This document shows, piece by piece, positions 35,458 to 44,158 of a stretch of DNA of 64,000 nt. A model generated the notes under the pieces. It searched no databases and was not told where the DNA came from. It worked only from the letters and a program-made list of their open reading frames with translations. Location: assembly GCF_900112205.1 (NCBI RefSeq), contig NZ_FOKW01000002.1, positions 465,201 to 529,200 on the forward strand, given 5' to 3'. Numbering within the stretch: position 1 is the stretch's first letter; the number at the start of each line of letters is the position of its first letter. The position numbers and the translations under genes are program-made. This stretch comes from Natronobacterium haloterrestre (lineage in GTDB: Archaea > Halobacteriota > Halobacteria > Halobacteriales > Natrialbaceae).

Positions 35458-36501
35458 TCACCGTAACACGCTCTCGAGGTTGCGAGAGCGGAGGTTCGCC
35501 CAGGCCTCGCGGTCGAGGTCGAACCGCTCGAAGAGGTCGAACTGCGGCACCTCCTGCCCGGGGGCGAGGTAGTCGGTCCCGAAGACCAGGTGCTCGTGAT
35601 GGTCCTCGAGGAACGACTGTGCGTACTCCTCGTCGCGGGAGAGGGCGTTCCACCCCGAGAGTCCCGACAGGTCGCCGTAGAGGTTGTCGTACTCGGCGAG
35701 CAGTTCCGGGACACGACCCCCGGGCTCGATCGCTCCCGTCGGGTACTCGCTCAGGTCGTCCGCTCCGACGTCCGCCGAGACGTGGGCCCACCAGCCGTGA
35801 GCGTGGGCGAGGAAGTCCACCTCCGGGTACGAGGCCACCACGTCCTCGAGACGCGGGAGTCCCACCTCGTCGGTCATCGCCTTCTCGTCGGTGTGAAAGA
35901 GGATTGGCAGCCCCCGGTCGGCACAGCGCTCGTAGATCGTCTCGAGTCGAGCGTCGTCGATCGGCAGGCCGGCCTTGAGTTCGCCGAAGCCGCGCGCCCC
36001 GCGGTCGATGTATCGGTCGAGCAGGTCCGTCACGGCCCCGAAATCGTCCTCGTAGACGAGCGTACGCGGATCGACCGTACAGAACGGAATCAGGCGATCC
36101 GGGTGGGCCGCGACCTCCTCGAGCACCCACCAGCTCGGCGCCTGGACGGGGTAGCTCTCGGGCGAGTCCAGCGCGAGGACGACCGCGCGGTCGACCCCGT
36201 TCTCGTCCAGCCACGCGACGAGGTCGTCGGCCGAGAGAGGGGACCTGTCCAGCGTCTCTACCGGGATCAGGTGGGTGTGGGCGTCGACGAGCGGCAGGTC
36301 TTGGACGTCGTCGGTCCCGGCCTCTCCGGGCGAGGCTCCCGGTTCTCGACCCGACGACTCCCCGACATCGGCCGTACCGACCGAGCCGACGGGTCCGAGG
36401 CTTCCTGCAGTCCCGGCCGCGGTTCCGGCGAGAAACCGCCGTCGGGTCGGACTCGAGCGATCGACCGCGGGCGAACGATTTCCGTCCGACGGACGAACCA
36501 T
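35458..36501 (-). CDS. Tat-exported amidohydrolase (TIM-barrel, amidohydrolase 2 type)
   Basis: A 347-residue protein. The Tat signal is TRRRFLAGTAAGTAGSLG near residue 20, without a clear lipobox. The barrel starts PLVDAHTHLIPVETLD, giving the HxH metal motif; later ligands are in LPILFHTDEKAM, DFLAHAHGWWAH and LVFGTDYLAPG (final Asp). It resembles decarboxylases and lactone hydrolases of the amidohydrolase 2 family, but an exported form is less usual. ATGs at 36501 and 36516 are both possible. It is divergent from the THEP1 NTPase. Confidence 0.85.
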   Translation of the reverse strand: MVRPSDGNRSPAVDRSSPTRRRFLAGTAAGTAGSLGPVGSVGTADVGESSGREPGASPGEAGTDDVQDLPLVDAHTHLIPVETLDRSPLSADDLVAWLDENGVDRAVVLALDSPESYPVQAPSWWVLEEVAAHPDRLIPFCTVDPRTLVYEDDFGAVTDLLDRYIDRGARGFGELKAGLPIDDARLETIYERCADRGLPILFHTDEKAMTDEVGLPRLEDVVASYPEVDFLAHAHGWWAHVSADVGADDLSEYPTGAIEPGGRVPELLAEYDNLYGDLSGLSGWNALSRDEEYAQSFLEDHHEHLVFGTDYLAPGQEVPQFDLFERFDLDREAWANLRSRNLESVLR

Positions 36502-36608
36502 ACCGCTCCGTCCCACGCGCCGGGTGAAAGTCGACGGGGGGACCGGTCGCCGTTCCGACCGATCGGCGGGCCGAAGTACTGAGGGCCGCCTCGATCGTAG
36601 CGTCGGCC

Positions 36609-37142
36609 GTGCCCAACAACGCGCTCGTGACGGGTCCCCCTCGCAGCGGCAAGACGACCGCCCTCGAGCGAACGACCGATCGGCTCCGCGACCGCGGCCT
36701 CCGCGTTCGCGGCCTGGCCGCGCCCGAGATCCGCGAGGAGGGCGACCGCGTCGGGTTCGAGATCGTCGCGATCGGCGGCGACGCGCGGGCGGTGATGGCC
36801 CACGTCGAGTACGACGGGCCCCAGGTCGGCAAGTACGGGGTCGACGTCGCGGCGATCGATCGCCTCGCGGGAACGCTCGAGTCGGCGATCGAGAGCGGGG
36901 ACGCGGACTGCGTCGTGATCGACGAGATCGCGCCGATGCAACTCGAGAGCGACCGCTTTCGAACGGCGACGGAACGGGCGCTCGACGCGTCGGTCCCGAC
37001 CGTCGCCGCGGTCGCGGACGGGACGGCGGGACCGCTCGGCGAGGTCAAGTCCCGCCCGGACGTCGAGACGTTCGCAGTCGAGCCCGGGACGCGCGACGAG
37101 TTACCGCGGCGGCTCGCCGAGCGAGCGTTCGAGCCGTCGTGA
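36609..37142 (+). CDS. THEP1-type nucleoside-triphosphatase
   Basis: A 177-residue P-loop NTPase. Walker A is VTGPPRSGKTTALERT at residues 6-21 and Walker B is CVVIDEIAPMQLES. The hallmark of the THEP1 family is GFEIVAIGGDARAVMAHVE with a following KYGVDV. It starts with GTG at 36609. These enzymes hydrolyse ATP and GTP slowly in vitro; the cell role is not settled. An arginine finger region near the C-terminus is not obvious. Confidence 0.93.
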   Translation: MPNNALVTGPPRSGKTTALERTTDRLRDRGLRVRGLAAPEIREEGDRVGFEIVAIGGDARAVMAHVEYDGPQVGKYGVDVAAIDRLAGTLESAIESGDADCVVIDEIAPMQLESDRFRTATERALDASVPTVAAVADGTAGPLGEVKSRPDVETFAVEPGTRDELPRRLAERAFEPS

Positions 37143-37157
37143 CGCACAGTCTTCCGG

Positions 37158-37370
37158 TTACTCCTCGAGAACCAGGTACGTCCGGTGGCCGCGGTGCTCG
37201 AGGGAGACGCGGTCGGTGTCGACGCTCTCCGCGACGAACTCCTCGATGCCGTCGGCGCGGAGATCGGTGACGTCGATCCGTCGCCGGTCCGGGTCGGCGT
37301 TCCCGTCGACGTCCGCGGGTCGGTCGTCGGCCGCGTTCGGATCGCCGGTCGCGTCTACGATGAGTGCCAT
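37158..37370 (-). CDS. 70-residue hypothetical protein
   Basis: A short acidic protein: MALIVDATGDPNAADD, then DVTDLRADGIEEFVAESVDT and a closing strand VSLEHRGHRTYLVLEE. The beta-alpha-beta look and acidic bias match haloarchaeal coding sequence better than shadow frames. It ends 15 bases from the convergent THEP1 stop. No family is recognised. Confidence 0.45.
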   Translation of the reverse strand: MALIVDATGDPNAADDRPADVDGNADPDRRRIDVTDLRADGIEEFVAESVDTDRVSLEHRGHRTYLVLEE

Positions 37371-37469
37371 ACCGTTCGATTCGGCGGACAGTACGTCAAA
37401 CCGATCCGTCCGGAGTGAAAGTGAAAGTGCGAGAACGCGTCGGGTCTCGGCCGGGACCCAGGGGACGGA

Positions 37470-37883
37470 TCAACCGAGCGGCTTGACCTCGACCTCGCGG
37501 CGCTCGCCGTCGACCTCGAGTGCGACGGCGTCGACGATCGCTTCGGCCGCCCGCTCCTGCCACTCCTCGACGGCCTCCGCGTGGCGCTTGCGGAGCCGCT
37601 CGGCCTCCGCGTCGTCGACCGACTCGAGTTCCCCCTCGAGTTGGGGGTACTCCTCGAGGACGTCGTCTTCGATCACCTCGGCCGCCGACACGTGGACCGC
37701 GCCGGTGACGTGTGCGTCGTCGACCCGGTAAACGTGGATCCGGGCCCGCATGCGGCCGTGGAACGGCGGCGTGATCCGGAGGACGGCTTCGCCGGGATTC
37801 TCCCGCGTGTAGACGTAGGCGTCGACGGCGTCGTCGGGGGAGATAGCGATCGACTGGATCGCGGACGGGTCGTCGTCGGCCAT
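37470..37883 (-). CDS. 137-residue conserved haloarchaeal protein of unknown function
   Basis: The protein opens with a beta-rich half (SIAISPDDAVDAYVYTREN, AVLRITPPFHGRMRARIHVY) and ends in an amphipathic helix (AEAERLRKRHAEAVEEWQER) and a strand EVDGERREVEVKPLG. It lies 63 bases after cbiZ on the same strand, at the end of the cobalamin operon, so it may be co-transcribed, but nothing in it suggests a cobalamin role. Confidence 0.6.
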   Translation of the reverse strand: MADDDPSAIQSIAISPDDAVDAYVYTRENPGEAVLRITPPFHGRMRARIHVYRVDDAHVTGAVHVSAAEVIEDDVLEEYPQLEGELESVDDAEAERLRKRHAEAVEEWQERAAEAIVDAVALEVDGERREVEVKPLG

Positions 37884-37946
37884 CGCCGAGAGGTTGTGGT
37901 TGGATGGGTATAATTGGCGCGCACGGCCGGGGCGGGAAGGGCGGAG

Positions 37947-38804
37947 CTACGACCGGTCGCCCGAGATGTCGGGCTCCGCTCCCGGCGGCTCTTCCGCGTT
38001 CGGTCGAAACACGGCCGCCCGGGCGTCCGTCGAGACGCCGTAAATCGCGTCCTCGCTCGAGTCCGGAAGCGTCTCGTCCCGGTCCGCGTAGTGGGCCTCG
38101 AGCGACGCGCCGACGGCCTCGCGGACGCAGGCCCGCGTCGCCGCGCCGACCTCGGTGGCGCTGCCGGAGAACGACCGTGGGTCGCCGGTCGGATCGTGGC
38201 CGACGACGACCGCGTCGGTCGTCGTCCCCGGGAACCCGGCTTCGGCGAGCAACGTCGCGGCCTTCGCCTCCGCGGCGACCGCGACCAGGTTCGCCAGCGC
38301 GCCGGGGGCGAGCGTTCGCGTGGTCCCGACGAGGACGTTGACCGTTCCCGGCTCCGGCGACTCGGTGCGGGCCTCGAGCGGGTCGGGCAGCGACTCCCCG
38401 TCGGGATCCGACTCGCTCGCCTCGAGGGCCTCGCCGATGGGCAGCGCCGCCGGGTTCGAGATGCCGGCGGTCGCGTAGGCGGTGACCGGCCCACAGCGGG
38501 CCCCGCGGGCGTCCGCCATGTCGACGCCGGTGAGCAGGACGGGACCGCGATCCGCGGCGTCCGGCGCGTCGACCCCCGCGCGGTCCAGCCGTTCGCCGAC
38601 GTAGCGCTCGAGGTCGGTCCGCTCCCATCCCTCGGGGACGGAGACGTTGTACGCGCAGTCGGCGCGTTTCCGGCCGCCGTGCCACCCGGTCGAGAGCCAC
38701 TCCGTCGGCGCGTCCGTCCCGGACCGGGTAACCCGCAACACCCCGTCGCGCCGGATCGCCTCGTAGTCGGCCTCGAGCGCGTCGGGGTCCGGTTCCCCGG
38801 TCAT
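37947..38804 (-). CDS. cbiZ: adenosylcobinamide amidohydrolase CbiZ
   Basis: A 285-residue enzyme that removes aminopropanol from adenosylcobinamide to give adenosylcobyric acid, the archaeal salvage route. Core motifs are RVTRSGTDAPTEWLSTGWHG, ADCAYNVSVPEGWER, GVDMADARGARCGPVTAYAT, AGISNPAALP, and TVNVLVGTTRTLAPGALANL with a following EAKAATL. The family is often fused to others but is alone here. The ATG overlaps the end of the cobD-like gene by 4 bases. Confidence 0.93.
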   Translation of the reverse strand: MTGEPDPDALEADYEAIRRDGVLRVTRSGTDAPTEWLSTGWHGGRKRADCAYNVSVPEGWERTDLERYVGERLDRAGVDAPDAADRGPVLLTGVDMADARGARCGPVTAYATAGISNPAALPIGEALEASESDPDGESLPDPLEARTESPEPGTVNVLVGTTRTLAPGALANLVAVAAEAKAATLLAEAGFPGTTTDAVVVGHDPTGDPRSFSGSATEVGAATRACVREAVGASLEAHYADRDETLPDSSEDAIYGVSTDARAAVFRPNAEEPPGAEPDISGDRS

Positions 38805-39847
38805 CGGTTCTCTTCCTCCTCGTCGCCGACGCCGAGCGCCTCGAGCAAACGATCGTTCGCCGCCCGATCCTTGACCGCGACCCGGATATGCGAGTCCAGG
38901 CCGCGGAACGTCCGCGCGTCGCGGACGGCGACCCCCTGCTCGCGGGTCGACGCGAGCAGGTTTCCGACCGACCGATCGCCGACGTCACACAGCAGATACG
39001 GGGCGTCGGAGGGGACGACGTCGAACCGTCCCTCCAGGGCGCGGGTCAGTCGGTCGCGCTCGCGGGCGACCCGCTCGCGGGTCTCGGCGACGAAATCCGC
39101 CTGACGCAGGCAGTACGCGCCGACCCGGGCTGCCGGCGTCCCCAGCGACCAGGCGCGCCTGGCCGTCTCGAGGGCGTCCCTGCGCTCGCCGCGGGCGACC
39201 GCGAAGCCGGCCCGCAGCCCGGGCAGCCCGAACAGTTTGGTGAGCGAGCGGGCGACGATGACGTGGTCGCCGGTGAACGTCGCGGCCGACGGCAACTCGG
39301 TGAACCCGAGGAACGCCTCGTCGACCAGCAGCGTCGTTCCGGCGTCCGCACAGCGATCGGCAAGTGCGGCGAGGGCGTCCGGGTCGGCAGCCTCGCCGGT
39401 CGGGTTGTTCGGCGTGCAGACGACCGCGAGGTCGATACCCTCGAGCAGGGGAGTGCGGACCTCGAGCAGGTCGTCGGAGCGGACGAACTGCGGGCTGGCG
39501 CCCTGCAACCGGATTTCCCGGGCGTACTCGCCGAAACTCGGGTAGGGAACCAGCGCCGCGTCGCCGGGCTCGAGTTCGCACTCGAGGGCCAGCCGGATCG
39601 CCGCCAGCCCGCCTGCCGTCGGGATCACGTGCTCGGGCTCGCAGCCGACGAACGCGGCCGCGGCCGCGCGGAAGTCGGGGTAGTCGTCGTCGGGGTAGCG
39701 ACGCGCGTCCTCGAAGGCGTCCGCGTAGACGTCCCGGACGCCGTCCGGCGTTCGGGGATTGGTGTTGGCCGAGAAGTCGAGCAGGTCGCGGTCGGGTTCG
39801 CCGCCGTGGGGAACCCGCTCGACACGGCCCATTGCGTCGGGGTTCAC
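38801..39847 (-). CDS. cobD: threonine-phosphate decarboxylase / histidinol-phosphate-like aminotransferase (CobD-type)
   Basis: A 348-residue fold-type I PLP enzyme. Motifs are [60 protein letters not shown] (PLP aspartate) and [20 protein letters not shown] (Schiff-base Lys). In this operon it should make (R)-1-aminopropan-2-ol phosphate from threonine phosphate, the donor for CbiB. A GTG start at 39845-39847 overlaps the cobT stop (GTGA); ATG at 39832 is the alternative. A true aminotransferase role cannot be excluded. Confidence 0.88.
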   Translation of the reverse strand: MNPDAMGRVERVPHGGEPDRDLLDFSANTNPRTPDGVRDVYADAFEDARRYPDDDYPDFRAAAAAFVGCEPEHVIPTAGGLAAIRLALECELEPGDAALVPYPSFGEYAREIRLQGASPQFVRSDDLLEVRTPLLEGIDLAVVCTPNNPTGEAADPDALAALADRCADAGTTLLVDEAFLGFTELPSAATFTGDHVIVARSLTKLFGLPGLRAGFAVARGERRDALETARRAWSLGTPAARVGAYCLRQADFVAETRERVARERDRLTRALEGRFDVVPSDAPYLLCDVGDRSVGNLLASTREQGVAVRDARTFRGLDSHIRVAVKDRAANDRLLEALGVGDEEEENR

Positions 39848-41037
39848 GATCGTTCCTCCGGATCGTCCCGGGTCGGGCTGTCGCGTTCGAATCGGTCGTC
39901 ACGTTCGAACCGGTCGTCACGTTCGAATCGGTCGTCACGTTCGAACCGATCATCACGTCCGAATCGGTCGTCACGTTCGAACCGATCATCACGTCCGAAT
40001 CGGTCACCCTGGCCGGTGCGACCGTTCGCCTCGTCTCCGTTTTTGTTTTCGTCGCCTTCACCGATCCCCAGCCGCGAGCACACCGTCTCGACCCGGTCTC
40101 GAACCGCCGGCATCCGCCCTTCCGGGACCAGCGAGAGCGCCCCGCCCATCGCGACGCCCTCCTTGGCCTCACCGGCGCAGTACCGCTCCATCGCCCTGTG
40201 CTCGCGCCGGTCGAAACCGGGATCGGTCACGGTCAGGTCACAGTCGAGGCGATCGCAGGTCCCCTCGAGGCCGTCGGCCGACTCGGCGACGAACGAGGTC
40301 GTCGCGACCGTAAGCGTCGCGTCGACGCCCGCGTGCCGGAGCAGCGCCGCGACGGCGACCATCTGTGTGCCGCCGGCAAGCGTCACGTCGGCACCGGATT
40401 CGGCGGCACCGGTCGCGATCCCGGCGACCGTCGGCTGCACGGGGTCGCCGACGGCTCGGATCGCCGCGAGCGGGTCCCCCTCGCAATCGCCGGCCACGAG
40501 GTCGCTGGCGGACAGAGCCTCGTCGACGACCCGCCGTTTGCGGTCGATCGGGTTCTCGGGCAGCGAGGAGGAGACGGTCGCGGGCTCGCCGAGGGCCGTG
40601 AGGGCGGCGAGGGCGGTCGTCGTTCCGCCGGGAACCGTCTCGCCGATCACTATCCGGTCGTCCGGCAGGCTCGAGCCGAAACCGTGTGCGCGGTCGTAGA
40701 TCGCCGCGGCGTCCGGCACGGCCGCCGGTTCGCGGATGTCGGCCCCCGGATCGACGCCGAGGTCGACGGTCGCCGCCCCGGTCGGCTCGGCGAGGCCGGC
40801 GTCGATCACGGTCGCGTCGAAGCCGACGACCTCGCGGACGGCCCGGGTGATCGCTGCCGGCGTCGGACAGCCGCTCGGGCTCACGGGCGTCACGGGCGCG
40901 GCCGTCGGCCGGCCGTACTCGAGGATCTCGGCGTCGGCGGGCGGCGTGTGGGCCATCAGCTCCGGCGACGCGCCGGCGGCGCTGATGCCGTCGATCAGGG
41001 CCGTCTCGGTCGTCCCGGCAGCGAGGAGGACGCGCAT
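39844..41037 (-). CDS. cobT: archaeal CobT: nicotinate-nucleotide-dependent phosphoribosyltransferase, with C-terminal hexapeptide repeats
   Basis: A 397-residue protein. Residues 1 to about 335 match the archaeal CobT family (TIGR00303), which activates the lower-ligand base as its riboside phosphate: [69 protein letters not shown], and [14 protein letters not shown] linker follows ([10 protein letters not shown]), then seven DRFxRD hexapeptides (x = E or G), highly charged and encoded by an 18-bp tandem repeat. One base separates it from cobY. Confidence 0.9.
   Translation of the reverse strand: MRVLLAAGTTETALIDGISAAGASPELMAHTPPADAEILEYGRPTAAPVTPVSPSGCPTPAAITRAVREVVGFDATVIDAGLAEPTGAATVDLGVDPGADIREPAAVPDAAAIYDRAHGFGSSLPDDRIVIGETVPGGTTTALAALTALGEPATVSSSLPENPIDRKRRVVDEALSASDLVAGDCEGDPLAAIRAVGDPVQPTVAGIATGAAESGADVTLAGGTQMVAVAALLRHAGVDATLTVATTSFVAESADGLEGTCDRLDCDLTVTDPGFDRREHRAMERYCAGEAKEGVAMGGALSLVPEGRMPAVRDRVETVCSRLGIGEGDENKNGDEANGRTGQGDRFGRDDRFERDDRFGRDDRFERDDRFERDDRFERDDRFERDSPTRDDPEERS
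39881..40006. repeat. 18-bp minisatellite, seven units, inside cobT
   Basis: Seven 18-base units in tandem (39881, 39899, 39917, 39935, 39953, 39971, 39989), all variants of tcacgttcgaaycggtcg with few substitutions. Units 4-5 and 6-7 form a higher-order 36-base repeat, which points to recent duplication. In the cobT frame each unit encodes a DRF-E/G-RD hexapeptide. The number of units probably varies between strains. Confidence 0.9.
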
Positions 41038-41038
41038 C

Positions 41039-41680
41039 TCAGCGCACCTCCCGGTCGAACCCCTCCTCGAGGAGGGATTCGGCGACGCGGGCGTCTTCGA
41101 GCCGGTTCACGTTGACCGCGAGTCGGGGGTCGTAGCTGACGTGCATGGTATCGTTCTGGTTCGAATTCGTGTTCGAGGTCGAGGTCGAGTTCGAGTCCGA
41201 ATCGGCATCGCCGACACCGTTGACCCCGGTCGGCGCGAGGTGCGGCGCCGCCTCGAGTCGCGAATCGACGCCGACGCCGAGCCGCCGCTTGAGCGCGACG
41301 GGCACGGGGACCGTCAGCGAGCCGTCGCCCTCGTGGACTGCGAGGACGCGGTCGACGGCCCCGGGCGCGAGCAGCGGCAGGTCGGCCGCGACCGACAGTA
41401 CCGGCGCGGAGACCTCGGGCGTCTCCAGGGCCGCGAGGAGGTCCGCCACGTAGCCGTCGCCGGGCGTCTCCACGGTCCGGGCGCGGTCGTCGTCCTCGAG
41501 GTGGGCTCGCGTCCCGGGGGCGTTCGGCGAGACCGCGGCGTGGATCGTCTCGATCTCGCTTTCGGCCAGCGCGGCGACGACGCGGTCGATCATGGGCTCC
41601 CCCGCGATCGGGTGCAGGGGCTTCTCGTGGCGGCTCTCGAGGCGGGTCCCCTTCCCGCCGCACATCACAAGAGCGTCCAC
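41039..41680 (-). CDS. cobY: adenosylcobinamide-phosphate guanylyltransferase CobY
   Basis: A 213-residue nucleotidyltransferase, the archaeal non-orthologous replacement for CobU. The GTP-binding loop is [20 protein letters not shown] at residues 5-24, with [13 protein letters not shown] and [14 protein letters not shown] (metal-binding Asp). It starts with GTG at 41678-41680, inside the cobS 3' end (16-base overlap). An odd Ser/Asn/Thr/Asp-rich insert [16 protein letters not shown] sits at about residues 155-170, before the last strand and helix. Confidence 0.92.
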   Translation of the reverse strand: MDALVMCGGKGTRLESRHEKPLHPIAGEPMIDRVVAALAESEIETIHAAVSPNAPGTRAHLEDDDRARTVETPGDGYVADLLAALETPEVSAPVLSVAADLPLLAPGAVDRVLAVHEGDGSLTVPVPVALKRRLGVGVDSRLEAAPHLAPTGVNGVGDADSDSNSTSTSNTNSNQNDTMHVSYDPRLAVNVNRLEDARVAESLLEEGFDREVR

Positions 41681-42423
41681 GCGATCACCCCCGCGTGGAC
41701 GCCGGCGACGCGTCCGATCTCGTTGGCCGCGCCGAAGATATCGCCGTTGATGCCGCCCAGGTTCCGGGTCGCCCAGTACCAGGGGAGGGAGATGCCGGCG
41801 ACCGCGGCCGGGACGGCGATCGCGCCGGGCCGGGGCCAGCCAAGCGCCGCGGCCGCGAGGACGACGCCCGCCGGAAGGACGAACGCACTGGGACTCGAGC
41901 CCTCCGTGAACTGCCGGCCCATCCCCTCGTAGCTCGCCGCGCCGAAACAGGCCATCGCGGTCATCCCGAGTTTCGTCCCGACCTCGGCGCCGATCGCGAC
42001 GCCGACGGCGGCCGTCGCGGGGAGGCCCGCGAGGCCGAGCGCGCCGAGGCCGAGCGCGACGACGACCAGCGCCACGGCGAGGACGGCCCCGACGCCGGTC
42101 GTGGTGTCCTTCAGCACCTCGCGGCGGCGCTCGCGGCCGCCGTGGACGACGAGGGCGTCGCCCAGGTCCGCGACGCCGTCGAGGTGGTGGATCCCAGTCA
42201 CGGCGTAGACGGCCAGCAGGTAGCCAAGCGCGACGGTCGGTCCGGCGAGCCGTCCGGCGGCGAGCAGCGGGACGGCCGCGAGCACGCCTGCCGCGAGACC
42301 GACGATAGGGAAGGCCGCGGGCGTCGTCCGGAAGGACTCCCAGTCGCCGTCCCGGTGGGGGACCGGCAGGCGCGTCAGGAAGCCCAGCGCGCCCCGGACC
42401 GCGCCGATCCAGCGGCGGATCAC
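41665..42423 (-). CDS. cobS: adenosylcobinamide-GDP ribazoletransferase CobS
   Basis: A 252-residue membrane enzyme that joins alpha-ribazole phosphate to adenosylcobinamide-GDP, the last assembly step. The signature is GALGFLTRLPVPHRDGD at the start, TGIHHLDGVADLGDALVV with the metal-binding DxxxDxxD pattern, and then RRREVLKDTTTGVGAVLAV. Five to six helices follow. It starts with GTG at 42421-42423, overlapping the cbiB stop (GTGA). Confidence 0.94.
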   Translation of the reverse strand: MIRRWIGAVRGALGFLTRLPVPHRDGDWESFRTTPAAFPIVGLAAGVLAAVPLLAAGRLAGPTVALGYLLAVYAVTGIHHLDGVADLGDALVVHGGRERRREVLKDTTTGVGAVLAVALVVVALGLGALGLAGLPATAAVGVAIGAEVGTKLGMTAMACFGAASYEGMGRQFTEGSSPSAFVLPAGVVLAAAALGWPRPGAIAVPAAVAGISLPWYWATRNLGGINGDIFGAANEIGRVAGVHAGVIAWTLL

Positions 42424-43451
42424 GGGCGACCCACCTCCGGCAGCGCCGCTCCCGGTTCCAGGCCGGCCGCGAGCGCCACACCGACCGCCACGGCGAGGGC
42501 GACGGCGACCAGCACCGCGACGAGCGCTGCCCGCCGGACGAGCGCGACGGCCCGCCGGCCGTCCTCGAGCGTCGGCAGATCGGCCTCGGCGTGCAGGTCG
42601 TACGCGTCGCGTTTTCGCAGCCGAACCTCGAGGACGTGAGCGAGGGTTGCCATCGGCCACCCGGAGTTGGGCGAGGCCGGCCGGCGGGCGTCCGCTCGAG
42701 CGCGAGCGACGGCGAGCGGGTCGGCCCCGGCGACGGCGATCGCGGCCGCGGTAACCCGGGCCGGGACCCACATGACGAGGTCGTCGAGGCGGGCGCTCGC
42801 CGTGCCGATCGGCTTCGACGGGTAGCCGAGCATCGAGTCGAGCGTGTTGACGCCCTTGACCCACGCGGCTGCCGCGGCCGCCGCGGGCAGCGACAGCGGC
42901 GCGAGGACGGCGAAGGGGAGCAGGGTCGCGATCAGGCCGTCGGAGAGGTTCTCCGCGGCGCTCTCGACCGCGGCGCTCCGGAGTTCCGCCGGCGAGAGCG
43001 CCGACGTGTCCCGGCCGACCAGTCCGCGAACGCGTTCCCGCGCGGTCTCGAGGTCACCCTCGGCCTCGGCCCCGCCCTCCGTGGCCGCGAGGACTTCCCC
43101 GGTCAACTCGAGCAGCGAGCGCAGGCTGGTCGCGGTAAAGAGGACGAGGCCGGCGACGGCCGCGCCGGCGAGCGGGTGGAACCGGCCCGCCCCCAGGACG
43201 ACACCGGCGGCGACGGCCGCGGGAACCAGCGGCGCGAACAGCGCGATCCCGACGCCGACCAGTCGCTGGCCGGTCGGCGAGTCGGTCCACTCCCGGTCGA
43301 GCGCACCCACGAGCTTCCCGAACCAGGCGACCGGATGGGCGGCGGTCGGCGGCTCCCCGACCAGCGGATCGAGGACGAACGCGAGCGCGAACGCGACCAC
43401 GACCGTCGTCACCGTCACGGCCGCGTCACCCCGCCCCCCCGCTCGAGTCAT
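42420..43451 (-). CDS. cbiB: adenosylcobinamide-phosphate synthase CbiB
   Basis: A 343-residue membrane protein that attaches aminopropanol phosphate to adenosylcobyric acid. The N-terminal motif is LDPLVGEPPTAAHPVAWFGK, followed by SAAVESAAENLSDGLIATLL and WVKGVNTLDSMLGYPSKPIG, both typical. ATG at 43451 gives a 26-base overlap with the HAD gene; GTG at 43418 or 43412 would give the short head seen in other CbiB proteins. Immediately followed by cobS. Confidence 0.94.
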   Translation of the reverse strand: MTRAGGRGDAAVTVTTVVVAFALAFVLDPLVGEPPTAAHPVAWFGKLVGALDREWTDSPTGQRLVGVGIALFAPLVPAAVAAGVVLGAGRFHPLAGAAVAGLVLFTATSLRSLLELTGEVLAATEGGAEAEGDLETARERVRGLVGRDTSALSPAELRSAAVESAAENLSDGLIATLLPFAVLAPLSLPAAAAAAAWVKGVNTLDSMLGYPSKPIGTASARLDDLVMWVPARVTAAAIAVAGADPLAVARARADARRPASPNSGWPMATLAHVLEVRLRKRDAYDLHAEADLPTLEDGRRAVALVRRAALVAVLVAVALAVAVGVALAAGLEPGAALPEVGRP

Positions 43452-44076
43452 CCTCGAGCAGCTCCGCGAGTCGGTCGGGAACCGCCGCGAGCGGCGTCTC
43501 CTCCAGGACGATCGCCCGGCCGCCGACTCCCTCGATCCCGCCGTCGGTTCGCGGGTCGTCGCCGACGTGGATCAATTCCTCGGGGGCGACGCCGAGTTCG
43601 TCCGCCGTCTGCTCGAAGATCTCCGGAGACGGTTTGCGCCAGCCACAGGCGACGCTCGAGACGACGGCGTCGAAGTCGTCGCGCGAGAAGTCGGACCTGA
43701 CGAGCGTCCGGCCGACGAGTTCGGGGACGCTGCAGTTCGAACAGAGGGCGACGGGGCCGTGCTCCCGGGCGGCCTCGAGAGCCTCCCGCGCGCCGTCCCG
43801 GGTTTCGACGGCGGGGTCGAACGCCGAGACGACCGCCCGCCGCGGGACGTTGCCGGAAGGGTGGACGCCCCGACTCGCGAGCGCGCGGGCGACGTGGGCG
43901 TGCAGCGGCACCTCGGCACCCTCGGGCGCGTCGACGTGGGGTTCGCGGTAGGCGTCGCTCCAGTCGTCCGGGACGTCGACGCCGCGGTCCGCCAGGGCGT
44001 CGGCGACGGCCGCGGCGGGATCGTCGGGAGTGTCGGCGGACACGAGCGTGCCGAAGAGATCGAACGAAACTGCCAC
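43426..44076 (-). CDS. HAD family hydrolase, first gene of the cobalamin operon
   Basis: A 216-residue haloacid-dehalogenase-type phosphatase. Motif I reads SFDLFGTLVSAD (DxFGT, nucleophile Asp at residue 6), motif II is in VALCSNCSVPELVG, motif III Lys in GWRKPSPEIF and motif IV in LIHVGDDPRTD. The helical cap lies between motifs I and II. It overlaps cbiB, so it is co-transcribed with nucleotide-loop genes and is a candidate for the missing alpha-ribazole-phosphate phosphatase. That role is inference from position. Confidence 0.88.
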   Translation of the reverse strand: MAVSFDLFGTLVSADTPDDPAAAVADALADRGVDVPDDWSDAYREPHVDAPEGAEVPLHAHVARALASRGVHPSGNVPRRAVVSAFDPAVETRDGAREALEAAREHGPVALCSNCSVPELVGRTLVRSDFSRDDFDAVVSSVACGWRKPSPEIFEQTADELGVAPEELIHVGDDPRTDGGIEGVGGRAIVLEETPLAAVPDRLAELLEDDSSGGAG

Positions 44077-44158
44077 GTACGTGTGACTAGCGCAACTGAA
44101 CTTTAGGTTCGCGGTTCGCCCCGGTCCGCCGCCGGCGAACTGCGAGGGTCGATTCGCG

